Shown: piece by piece, positions 1 to 5,792 of the stretch
How the letters are laid out: the number at the start of each line of letters is the position of its first letter
Position numbering within the stretch: the first letter of the stretch is position 1
Assembly: GCA_003222555.1 (NCBI GenBank)
Contig: QHWL01000120.1
Location: 5,860 to 13,131 of the forward strand
Source of the DNA: Acidobacteriota bacterium
Lineage (GTDB): Bacteria > Acidobacteriota > Vicinamibacteria > Vicinamibacterales > CAVVIG01
Direction: 5' to 3'
Length of the DNA stretch: 7,272 nucleotides
The notes under the pieces: model-generated
Told to the model about the DNA's origin: nothing
The model's database searches: none
Seen by the model: only the letters and a program-made list of their open reading frames with translations
Position numbers and translations under genes: made by a program

Positions 1-2
1 CG

Positions 3-539
3 CATTTCACCAACAACCGCGACGAGCTCGTGAGCGATGTCAAGGAGCTGGACTACGGCAACGGCACGAGGCTGTGGGACGCCGTCGGCGCGAGCCTCGA
101 TGAACTGAAAGGGCTCGACGGGCGCCGCGTCGTCCTGGTATTCACCGACGGAGACGACACCGAGAGCAGGATTGGCCTCGGCACCGTGATCGATCGCGCG
201 CGTGCGGATGAAGTGATGGTGTATGCGATCGGCCTGGAAAGCAATTACTTCAACGGGCAGCGCATGGTGCGCAGCAAGCCCGACAGTGGGTTGAGGAAGA
301 TCGCGGACGAGACCGGCGGGGGCTATTTCGAGCTGCAGAAGACGAGCGACCTGGCGCCGACCTTTACGCGCGTCGCTCAAGAGCTGCACAGCCAGTATGT
401 GCTCGGCTTCACGCCGACCCAGCTCGATGGGCGCGTGCACAAACTGACGGTGAAAACCAAGCCGCCAGGGACGACGGCGCGCGCACGCCGGAGCTACGTG
501 GCCGTCGCCGACAAAGTGGGGGTCGTCGAGAAACCGTAG
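3..539 (+). CDS. VWFA-domain protein, C-terminal part (5' end outside window)
   Basis: The frame is open from base 3 to the TAG at 537-539, giving 178 visible residues. The GTG at 30 is internal, because the residues before it (HFTNNRDELV) already fit the family, so the true start lies upstream. Visible are the GGTRL-type loop with the second metal-binding Thr (NGTRLWDA, Thr22 of the visible part), the third MIDAS loop FTDGDD (residues 47-52), the strand VMVYAIGLE (71-79), TGGGYFEL (104-111) and a C-terminal segment with QYVLGFTP (131-138). This is the layout of the VWFA-related proteins abundant in Acidobacteria, which are usually secreted, bind a divalent cation and have unknown partners. 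The first MIDAS motif (DxSxS) and any signal peptide lie outside the window. The gene converges on the small ORF at 571-657. Family assignment is firm; function is not known. Confidence 0.88.
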   Translation, partial: HFTNNRDELVSDVKELDYGNGTRLWDAVGASLDELKGLDGRRVVLVFTDGDDTESRIGLGTVIDRARADEVMVYAIGLESNYFNGQRMVRSKPDSGLRKIADETGGGYFELQKTSDLAPTFTRVAQELHSQYVLGFTPTQLDGRVHKLTVKTKPPGTTARARRSYVAVADKVGVVEKP

Positions 540-552
540 CGCAGAATGTGGC

Positions 553-574
553 GTAGGACTTCAGTCCCCACTAC
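553..574. repeat. Short imperfect palindrome between convergent genes (REP-like or terminator)
   Basis: GGAC (556-559) pairs with GTCC (564-567) around a TTCA loop. The outer GTAG (553-556) can pair with CTAC (571-574), leaving a CCCA bulge on one side; G556 can serve only one of the two stems. It starts 14 bases after the VWFA stop and overlaps the stop codon of the minus-strand small ORF. There is no clear T run, so classic intrinsic termination is doubtful. Its form recalls short dispersed palindromes seen between genes in some high-GC soil bacteria, but only one copy is visible here. Confidence 0.4.
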
Positions 575-657
575 ACGAACATCATTGCGACGACTAACAC
601 GGCAAGCAGCGCGCCGACCACCCATTCCGCGGTCGCCGAAAAGCTCCATTCGAACAT
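571..657 (-). CDS. Putative 28-residue single-pass membrane protein
   Basis: Reading the minus strand from ATG (657-655) to TAG (573-571) gives 28 residues. They begin MFEWSFSATAEW, continue as an unbroken hydrophobic stretch (about residues 13-28: VVGALLAVLVVAMMFV) and end directly at the stop. The start is preceded by AGGTGAGGA (complement of 661-669), three bases before the ATG, which is the best ribosome binding site in the left part of the window. The Trp- and Glu-containing N-terminus followed by one membrane span suggests a small inner-membrane subunit or regulator. It does not match CydX, KdpF or CcoQ as I know them, and I do not recognise a family. It is divergent from cyaY, with 62 bases between the two starts. 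Evidence is composition plus the binding site only; conservation has not been tested. Confidence 0.5.
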   Translation of the reverse strand: MFEWSFSATAEWVVGALLAVLVVAMMFV

Positions 658-660
658 TTG

Positions 661-669
661 TCCTCACCT
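661..669 (-). promoter_or_regulatory. Strong Shine-Dalgarno for the small membrane ORF
   Basis: On the minus strand this reads AGGTGAGGA and ends three bases before the ATG at 657. Both AGGTG and GAGG cores lie within usable distance of the start. It is the main support for translation of the 28-residue ORF. Confidence 0.5.
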
Positions 670-719
670 GCCTTTCACAGAGTTAGACGGATCGGACCTG
701 CCAAAGGTTTAATAGGACC

Positions 720-1055
720 ATGACGACTCTTTCCGAGCAGGATTTTCGCGTCAAGAGCGACGAGGCGCTCGAACGCGCCCGACGCGCGCTGTTGGCGCTT
801 GCCGACGAGGCCGGCTTCGAGATCGAGCTCTCGAACGGCGTCCTGGACCTCATTTTCGAGGAGCCGACCGAGGCCCGGTTCGTCGTGAGCCCGAACGCTC
901 CGGTGCGACAGATCTGGGTGTCGGCGATGTCGAAGAGCTACAAGCTTTCGTGGGCGCCCGACGCCGGCGCGTTCGCGTTGAACGGCGAGCCGCTTCCGCA
1001 GCTGCTCGAGCGCCTCACGCGCGTGCATCTCGGAGCAGGTCTGAAGAATGGGTGA
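720..1055 (+). CDS. cyaY: Frataxin-like iron donor protein CyaY
   Basis: The product is 111 residues, the usual length for bacterial frataxin. An N-terminal helix (about 5-30, starting LSEQDF) carries many acidic residues (D8, D14, E15, E18, D29, E30), consistent with the acidic ridge that binds iron in this family. Beta strands follow: FEIELSNGVLDLIFE (33-47), the signature NAPVRQIWVS (59-68, equivalent to the Q-[IV]-W core of E. coli CyaY), and YKLSW (74-78). A final helix is LPQLLERL (92-99). CyaY works in the cytoplasm, where it is thought to bind iron and tune the IscS cysteine desulfurase in Fe-S cluster assembly. No isc or suf genes are in view. The start has only a weak AGGA (714-717). 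The stop lies 8 bases from the convergent TonB gene stop. No convincing promoter was seen in the 62-base gap upstream. Confidence 0.82.
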   Translation: MTTLSEQDFRVKSDEALERARRALLALADEAGFEIELSNGVLDLIFEEPTEARFVVSPNAPVRQIWVSAMSKSYKLSWAPDAGAFALNGEPLPQLLERLTRVHLGAGLKNG

Positions 1056-1063
1056 AAATCACG

Positions 1064-2905
1064 TTAGAACGAGTACTGGATTCCGAACCGCACGATCCTG
1101 GGGGCTGGAATCAGCACGATCTGTCCGTAGGTCGGGCCAGACACATAGGTTGTGGACTGAGCGACGTTGGTATTCAGCGCGTTGATGGCGTCCACGCTCG
1201 CTTCGAATCTCCGCTCACCAACCCTGAAGGTTTTTCCTACGCGCAGATCCATGTAGTTCTGGACCGGTCCGCTTTGACTTCCGAACGGTTCGAGGCGGAG
1301 GGTGACCGTGCTGAGCTGTCTAAGCGGTGGTCCGCCCAGCGGGTCGGCGGCGCGAAACACGTACGTCCGTTGGCCTTTTACGCCGCTGAGCGTCGTCAGC
1401 GTTCCTCCAAAGAGGATGTCAAACGGGAAGGTATAGCTGCCGTTGAGCCTGAACTGGTAATTCCACGTTTCGTCCAAGGGGAACGGGTTTTGGTTCGGGT
1501 TTTCAATCACACCCACCTGAATCCACTTATGTTGTTTCGTTGCGCCGAACGAGCTCCCCAAGCTCCATCGATTCGACAGGCGTTTTTGCGCGGCGACTTC
1601 AATGGTCTGCGCGACATCGGCCTGACTGTCAGGCCGGTTGACGCGCGCGTTGAGCGTGAACGCGGCCCCCCGGTACGCCGGGTCGTAGTCGTAAATCGTG
1701 ACCACGCCGCCATCGTCGGCGGTGCCGGTCACGCCATCGGGCCCTGGATCCCGCCGCGTCAGCGGGATGTTGTACACACTGTACGGCCGCGCAATGTTGA
1801 TGGGGGTGGTGATGTCGTACTGGTTCACGAAGCGCTTGTAGACATACAGGACTCGTCCCGACATGTTCGTGATGAGCTCACGTTCTATCGACGCCGTCAC
1901 CTCGTGCGTCGTCGGGACCTTGAACGTCTTGTCGTCGAGCGGCTGCGTGTTGGCGGCGCTTGTGATGCTGAGGAAATCCGGAGACCCGGCCGCAGTGCTG
2001 AGATTCACTTCGCCGGGCTGATAGTCGTTGTCGCCATTCAGGTCGTGCCATCGATATGCCGTGGTCGTCGCGACGACGGGGTTGTACATGTCGGCGAAAT
2101 TGTTCGTGTAGTACGGCAACTGGTTGTTGTATTTCCCGTACGTGCCCTTCGCCACCGTTTTCCCGCTCCCGGTGATGTCCCAGGCCACTGCCGCACGAGG
2201 TGACCAGAGGTTCCATTTTCCCACGTCAATCGGAGCGTACGTCTTCCCTACGACGAACGTCGACGCTTCCTGGATCTGTTGCGGAATGAACGAGTGCTTG
2301 TAGTCGTACCGCACGCCGAGATTGAGCGTGACTCGCCGGCTCAGCCGCCATTGATCGGTCCCGTAGATCCCGTCCAGATTGAGGCGATTGAGCGCGTTAA
2401 GGGGGAAGCTGAACGTCGTGATTTCGACGGGTTGGTGCGGCACGCCGCCGACCGTGTCGAACACGAGAATGTAGTTGCCAGCGGGATGGTTGGGTACTGC
2501 ACCGCCCGCGGTGGACAAAATGGTTCGGAACCCTGCCTTGAATTGGTGATCCCCTCCGAAAATTCCCTGCGGGACATAGGTGAGGTTGCCGGCGAATTGA
2601 TGGTAATAGGTTGTTCCAAACCGTTGGGCCGTCGTCTGGACGCCGGTTGCGATCGGGCTGCCCGTAAAGAGCGTCGTGGTCCGGTCATAGCTGGACGGAA
2701 GCGAGGAAATTGGCGGCGCGCCCGCCAGCCACGTCGCGTTTCCAGGCTGTATGTCGTACTTTGTGTGATAGCTCGTCCGGCCGCCCTTGAAGTCGAACGT
2801 GAAATTGTTCGTCGGGGTGCCTCGGAACTGAAAGAACCAGACGTGATCGTACAGATAGTAGATGGCGCTGTGCTCGTACGGGATGGTTCGACAACTCCCG
2901 CCCAT
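1064..2905 (-). CDS. TonB-dependent receptor, C-terminal part (beta-barrel), downstream of a frameshift
   Basis: This frame holds the outer-membrane barrel of an Oar-like TonB-dependent receptor. The ATG at 2905 is probably not a true start: homology-like sequence begins around TIPYEHSAIYY and the frame is open further upstream to a TAG at 2969-2971. Barrel traits include alternating aromatic strands, RRVTLNLGVRYDY (190-202 of this frame), WSPRAAVAWD, the segment VGERRFEASVDAINALN, and a C-terminal aromatic residue (GIQYSF, then TAA), the usual barrel-assembly signal. Loops carry EF-hand-like DLNGDNDYQPGE (288-299) and DPGPDGVTGTADDGG (386-400). It continues the protein encoded at 2912-4082. 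Such receptors import bulky substrates using TonB energy, and Oar types are also linked to surface and adhesion roles. The substrate is unknown. Confidence 0.85.
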   Translation of the reverse strand: MGGSCRTIPYEHSAIYYLYDHVWFFQFRGTPTNNFTFDFKGGRTSYHTKYDIQPGNATWLAGAPPISSLPSSYDRTTTLFTGSPIATGVQTTAQRFGTTYYHQFAGNLTYVPQGIFGGDHQFKAGFRTILSTAGGAVPNHPAGNYILVFDTVGGVPHQPVEITTFSFPLNALNRLNLDGIYGTDQWRLSRRVTLNLGVRYDYKHSFIPQQIQEASTFVVGKTYAPIDVGKWNLWSPRAAVAWDITGSGKTVAKGTYGKYNNQLPYYTNNFADMYNPVVATTTAYRWHDLNGDNDYQPGEVNLSTAAGSPDFLSITSAANTQPLDDKTFKVPTTHEVTASIERELITNMSGRVLYVYKRFVNQYDITTPINIARPYSVYNIPLTRRDPGPDGVTGTADDGGVVTIYDYDPAYRGAAFTLNARVNRPDSQADVAQTIEVAAQKRLSNRWSLGSSFGATKQHKWIQVGVIENPNQNPFPLDETWNYQFRLNGSYTFPFDILFGGTLTTLSGVKGQRTYVFRAADPLGGPPLRQLSTVTLRLEPFGSQSGPVQNYMDLRVGKTFRVGERRFEASVDAINALNTNVAQSTTYVSGPTYGQIVLIPAPRIVRFGIQYSF

Positions 2906-4082
2906 GAAGAACCCCGTAGTGCATAGTGCAGGTTCCGTTGTCTTTCGTCCAATCTCGCCACCAGAATCCTATGATTTGGTATTGAGGCGACATCTGGAAC
3001 GAGGACTTCAGGATGCTGCCGTTCTGTGCGCCAACTGGATAGGCAGGCGGCTCGTCACCGGTGAGGTATTTCCCATCGGGACCAGGATTCGCCGCGAAGC
3101 CGCCAATCGTCCGCTCGTTCCGCCGCTTCCGGCCCGAAGCAAAAAACCACCACTTGTCGTGCTTGATCGGGCCACCGATATTGACGTGGGTGTCGTAGTA
3201 ATTCTGCAGGTTCTCCCCGCTGTTGAAGTTCTGCCGACGAAGATTGTCGTCGATATTGCTGGATTGTATGGCGTTGCCCATCACGTACGCGCTGGCATTC
3301 CCATGGAATGTGTTTCCACCGGAACTGAAGACATAGTTGATGGCGGCACCCGGGAATTGAATGTCGGCGGTGGTTCCGTACGTTTTCACGTCCATCTGCT
3401 CGGTGTCGGTCAAATTGGGCGGCTGGTTGTTGCTGTGCATCTCGAAGTCTTCGACCTGCGCGGTGACACCGGTCTGCCCGTACGCGGAAAGGCTCATGTT
3501 GCCCTGGAGTCCTACTTGAGTAGGGTTGCCTGATCTTGTTCCAACGCCGCCGCTCAGCCCAGGAGTGAGACGCACGACATCGGCCTCGTGCCCAACCAGT
3601 GGAACCGCCTGACTGACGACGAGCGTGTTGATGGTCTGGCCGCCGCGCGTGGTCGTCACATCCACCACCGGGCTCGCGCCGCTCACCGTCACGGTTTCGG
3701 CGACGCTGCCCACCTTCAACGTCATGTCTATCCGGGCCACGAAACCGACCGACAGCTCCACGTTGTCGCGGATAAAACTCTGGAACCCCTGGAGCTCGGC
3801 CTGCACGCGATAGATCCCGACTCGCAGATCGTTGAACCGGTATCGTCCCTGGGTGTCGCTGACCGCAGTCATCTGCGGCACCTGTAACGCCGGGCTGGTG
3901 AGCGTGAGTGTCACGCCGGGCAGCACCCCTCCCGTGTCATCCGTGACGGTTCCCTCGATGGCCCCGAGGGTTGTCGTGGTTTGCGCTGTCGAAGAATTAG
4001 GAGCTCCTGCGATTGCCGCCAGCAGCACCACGAGGACAGGCGTACAGACACAGAAACGCGGTGACGTTCGGCCATCGGGCAT
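2685..4082 (-). CDS. TonB-dependent receptor, N-terminal part (signal peptide, regulatory domain, plug), frameshifted
   Basis: The ATG at 4082-4080 is chosen because it directly starts a Sec signal peptide: MPDGRTSPRF, a hydrophobic core VLVVLLAAIAGA, and likely cleavage near SSTAQ (about residue 34). The same frame is open to 4205, but that extension lacks signal-peptide character. A GAGGGGG lies upstream at an unusually long distance of about 15 bases. Next comes a carboxypeptidase-regulatory-like fold (about 39-124; IEGTVTDDTGGVLPGVTLTL, GRYRFNDLRVGIYRVQAELQGF). A plug region follows (about 145-270) with VVRLTPGL and YVFSSGGNTFHGNASAYV, then the first barrel strands (NIGGPIKHDKWWFFASGRK). 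After about 2916 this frame reads non-homologous sequence (HGRELSNHPVRAQRH and on to a stop at 2685), while the true continuation is in the next frame. Joining the two parts gives 1005 residues, normal for the family. Confidence 0.83.
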   Translation of the reverse strand: MPDGRTSPRFCVCTPVLVVLLAAIAGAPNSSTAQTTTTLGAIEGTVTDDTGGVLPGVTLTLTSPALQVPQMTAVSDTQGRYRFNDLRVGIYRVQAELQGFQSFIRDNVELSVGFVARIDMTLKVGSVAETVTVSGASPVVDVTTTRGGQTINTLVVSQAVPLVGHEADVVRLTPGLSGGVGTRSGNPTQVGLQGNMSLSAYGQTGVTAQVEDFEMHSNNQPPNLTDTEQMDVKTYGTTADIQFPGAAINYVFSSGGNTFHGNASAYVMGNAIQSSNIDDNLRRQNFNSGENLQNYYDTHVNIGGPIKHDKWWFFASGRKRRNERTIGGFAANPGPDGKYLTGDEPPAYPVGAQNGSILKSSFQMSPQYQIIGFWWRDWTKDNGTCTMHYGVLHGRELSNHPVRAQRHLLSVRSRLVLSVPRHPDEQFHVRLQGRPDELSHKVRHTAWKRDVAGGRAANFLASVQL

Positions 4083-4311
4083 GTGGACATGTCCAAGACC
4101 CCCTCGCTGAGGCAAAAAATCAACGCCAACGGATGTGACCGGGAGGCTATGCTCCAGTTGGCGGAAAGTCAACAGAGTTGTATTCGTTCCTTGGCTGAAC
4201 CGCAAGATCAGTTATTGACAATTGGACTTCACTGGCTCAGGATGTAAACCTGAATAAATGGATCGTCTGAACGGTGACTTTCGCGACTTCCGTAGAGTGG
4301 GGAGGTTTACA
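4083..4311. promoter_or_regulatory. Divergent promoter region between the TonB receptor and the monooxygenase unit
   Basis: This 229-base gap drives genes in both directions. Plus strand: a perfect TTGACA (4215-4220) is followed at 17 bases by CAGGAT (4238-4243), only a 3/6 match to the -10 box, so the start point is uncertain. Minus strand: TTGACT (complement of 4167-4172) with a weak TAGCCT 17 bases on (complement of 4144-4149). A 9-bp inverted repeat, TGTAAACCT (4243-4251) and AGGTTTACA (4303-4311), sits between the plus promoter candidate and the start codon. A small TCAGG/CCTGA pair (4237-4241, 4249-4253) overlaps its left arm. Promoter calls are by eye and weak, apart from the exact -35 hexamer. 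Confidence 0.4.
4301..4305 (+). promoter_or_regulatory. Shine-Dalgarno deciding the monooxygenase start
   Basis: GGAGG lies six bases before the ATG at 4312, an ideal spacing, and rules in favour of this start over the in-frame ATG at 4258, which has no binding site. Its last three bases belong to the right arm of a 9-bp inverted repeat (4303-4311), so the site could be masked by mRNA folding. Confidence 0.75.
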
Positions 4312-5691
4312 ATGCGCATCGTCGTCCGGAAGCCCGGGGTTTTCAGCTCTGTCGCTATCGCTCTGACTGCCATCGTTGCCGCCGTCGTGATGACCGCTGC
4401 GGTGGCGACCGCGCAGAAGGCGCCGACGGCCCAGGCGCAGGTGACGTTCACGAACGACGTCGCGCCGATTCTGTACCGTTCGTGCATCCGGTGCCATCGT
4501 CCTGGCGAGATCGCACCGATGTCGCTGCTGACCTACAACGATGCGCGGCCATGGGCTCGGGCGATCAAACAGCGCGTCAGCAGGCGCGAAATGCCGCCGT
4601 GGTTCATCGATCGAACGATTGGCATCCAGAGCTACAAGAACGATCCGTCGTTGACCGACGACGAGATCGCGACGATCGTCAAGTGGGTGGACGCGGGCGC
4701 TCCGCAAGGCAACCCGGCCGACCTGCCGCCACTGCCGCCCCAGGGCGATGTCAACGCGTGGCGGATCGGAACGCCGGATCTCGTTGTGAAGTACCCGACG
4801 TATAAGATGCCGGCGACGGGGCCCGATTTGTATGGCTCTCTCTACGTGCCGTTCGACACGAAGGAGGATCGCTACATCAAGGCCATCCAGACCAGAGTCA
4901 TCGACCAGGGCTCCCGCAAGGTCGTGCACCACGCACTCTCGTATGCCGTCTCACCGGACGCGGACGCCCAGAGCGATGGCGATGACAGCACGTCTCAGGG
5001 CGGCCAGTTCCTCGTGGAGTACGCGTCCGGCAAGAACGCCGAGATCTACCCGCCCGATTCCGGAGTCCTGCTGCAGGCCGGCCAGAAGGCGAAGGTGGAC
5101 TATCACTTCCACTCCATCGGTGAGGAGACCAACGTACAAATAGAAGTCGGCGTCGTGTTTTATCCCAAGGGGACCGTGCCCAAGCACATTCGGTGGTCGA
5201 AGCAGCTCGGGCAGGAGGCCGCTGCCGACATCGATATCCCCGCGAACTCCATCGTGCGCCGAGATGGGTATACCCGGCTGAACAGCCCGGCGCGCCTCAC
5301 GGCGTTTCAGCCGCACTTCCATATCCGCGGCAAGTATCAGTGCCTCGAGCTGATTTATCCGGGCGAGCCCGTGAAGACCGAAACGGTGAGCTGCGCGAAC
5401 TGGAACTACAACTGGCACACGATCTACAACTATGAAGATAGCGTGGCGCCGATCGTGCCCGCGGGAACCCTGCTGCACGTGATCACCTGGTGGGACAACA
5501 CCCCGGGTAACAAATTCAACCCGGACCCGAAAAACTGGGTCGGCGCTGGAACGGGCCGAACCATCGACGAGATGGGGTTCTCCTGGATCGGCTGGTACGA
5601 TCTGACTGACGAAGAATACAAACAGGAGCTGCAGGCCCGCAAAGCGGCGCGGCAACCGAAGAAGATCGCGACCGATCAACAACAACAATGA
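4312..5691 (+). CDS. Exported cytochrome c / copper type II (PHM/DBH-like) monooxygenase fusion
   Basis: The protein has 459 residues. A signal peptide (1-35, core SSVAIALTAIVAAVVMTAAV, cleavage near ATAQ) sends it to the periplasm. Residues about 43-135 form a c-type cytochrome domain with the heme motif CIRCH (58-62), APMSLL and REMPPW (Met70 or Met94 as possible axial ligand). Residues about 155-440 match the two-domain fold of peptidylglycine alpha-hydroxylating and dopamine beta-monooxygenases. The first copper site would use the VVHHAL pair (His206, His207) plus His265 or His267 in YHFHSIG. The second would use HFHIRGK (His335, His337), close to the PHM HxHxxGK motif, and Met421 in IDEMGFSW. 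All expected ligands are present, so activity is plausible. Such enzymes hydroxylate C-H bonds with O2 and external electrons, which the fused heme may supply here. The substrate is unknown. A likely partner gene lies 101 bases downstream. Confidence 0.85.
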   Translation: MRIVVRKPGVFSSVAIALTAIVAAVVMTAAVATAQKAPTAQAQVTFTNDVAPILYRSCIRCHRPGEIAPMSLLTYNDARPWARAIKQRVSRREMPPWFIDRTIGIQSYKNDPSLTDDEIATIVKWVDAGAPQGNPADLPPLPPQGDVNAWRIGTPDLVVKYPTYKMPATGPDLYGSLYVPFDTKEDRYIKAIQTRVIDQGSRKVVHHALSYAVSPDADAQSDGDDSTSQGGQFLVEYASGKNAEIYPPDSGVLLQAGQKAKVDYHFHSIGEETNVQIEVGVVFYPKGTVPKHIRWSKQLGQEAAADIDIPANSIVRRDGYTRLNSPARLTAFQPHFHIRGKYQCLELIYPGEPVKTETVSCANWNYNWHTIYNYEDSVAPIVPAGTLLHVITWWDNTPGNKFNPDPKNWVGAGTGRTIDEMGFSWIGWYDLTDEEYKQELQARKAARQPKKIATDQQQQ

Positions 5692-5707
5692 CGTGGCTCT
5701 GACCGAG

Positions 5708-5737
5708 GCACTCTGTTGGGGATCCCCTGCAGAGTGT
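5708..5737. promoter_or_regulatory. Dyad-symmetric element in the gap between the two plus-strand genes
   Basis: CACTCTG (5709-5715) is the reverse complement of CAGAGTG (5730-5736), and the same centre holds the perfect palindrome GGGGATCCCC (5718-5727). G5708 and T5737 add a possible wobble pair. It begins 17 bases after the monooxygenase stop. No T run follows, so an intrinsic terminator is unlikely; an operator, RNA-processing hairpin or attenuator-like element fits better. Confidence 0.45.
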
Positions 5738-5739
5738 GC

Positions 5740-5779
5740 CGGTCTTCCGGATACATTCTGCACCGGACGCCCAAGACCG
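5740..5779 (+). promoter_or_regulatory. Leader hairpin just upstream of the second gene's ribosome binding site
   Basis: CGGTCT (5740-5745) pairs with AGACCG (5774-5779), and TCCGG (5746-5750) pairs with CCGGA (5763-5767), with a bulge at 5768-5773 and a 12-base loop. The stem ends two bases before the AGAGGGG binding site. CCCCT (5724-5728) in the preceding palindrome can also pair with AGGGG of that binding site, giving a possible alternative fold. Pairing was found by eye; no folding energy was computed. Confidence 0.35.
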
Positions 5780-5780
5780 T

Positions 5781-5787
5781 AGAGGGG
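5781..5787 (+). promoter_or_regulatory. Shine-Dalgarno deciding the start of the Ig-like protein
   Basis: AGAGGGG ends five bases before the ATG at 5793 and places the start directly before a clear signal peptide. This argues against the in-frame upstream GTG at 5736. Confidence 0.7.
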
Positions 5788-5792
5788 TTGTT

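Noticed and set aside
950..2203. A 417-residue plus-strand ORF antisense to the TonB receptor, overlapping cyaY
   Set aside because: It is Arg/Val-rich with no recognisable domain and lies opposite clear barrel coding sequence; it is a high-GC shadow frame.
2279..3533. Two plus-strand ORFs (2279-2926 and 2862-3533) opposite the receptor
   Set aside because: Both mirror the receptor's coding frames and lack recognisable protein motifs.
4083..4205. N-terminal extension of the TonB receptor to an ATG at 4205
   Set aside because: The extra 41 residues would bury the signal peptide and show no export features; the start at 4082 fits better.
4258..4311. Upstream ATG at 4258 for the monooxygenase
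   Set aside because: It has no ribosome binding site and adds a charged stretch before the signal peptide, whereas GGAGG precedes the ATG at 4312.
4237..4932. A 231-residue minus-strand ORF under the monooxygenase
   Set aside because: It is an Arg/His-rich shadow of a strongly supported gene, with no domain or signal of its own.
4951..5763. A 270-residue minus-strand ORF under the monooxygenase C-terminal half
   Set aside because: The opposite strand carries the conserved copper-ligand motifs; this frame has no family features.
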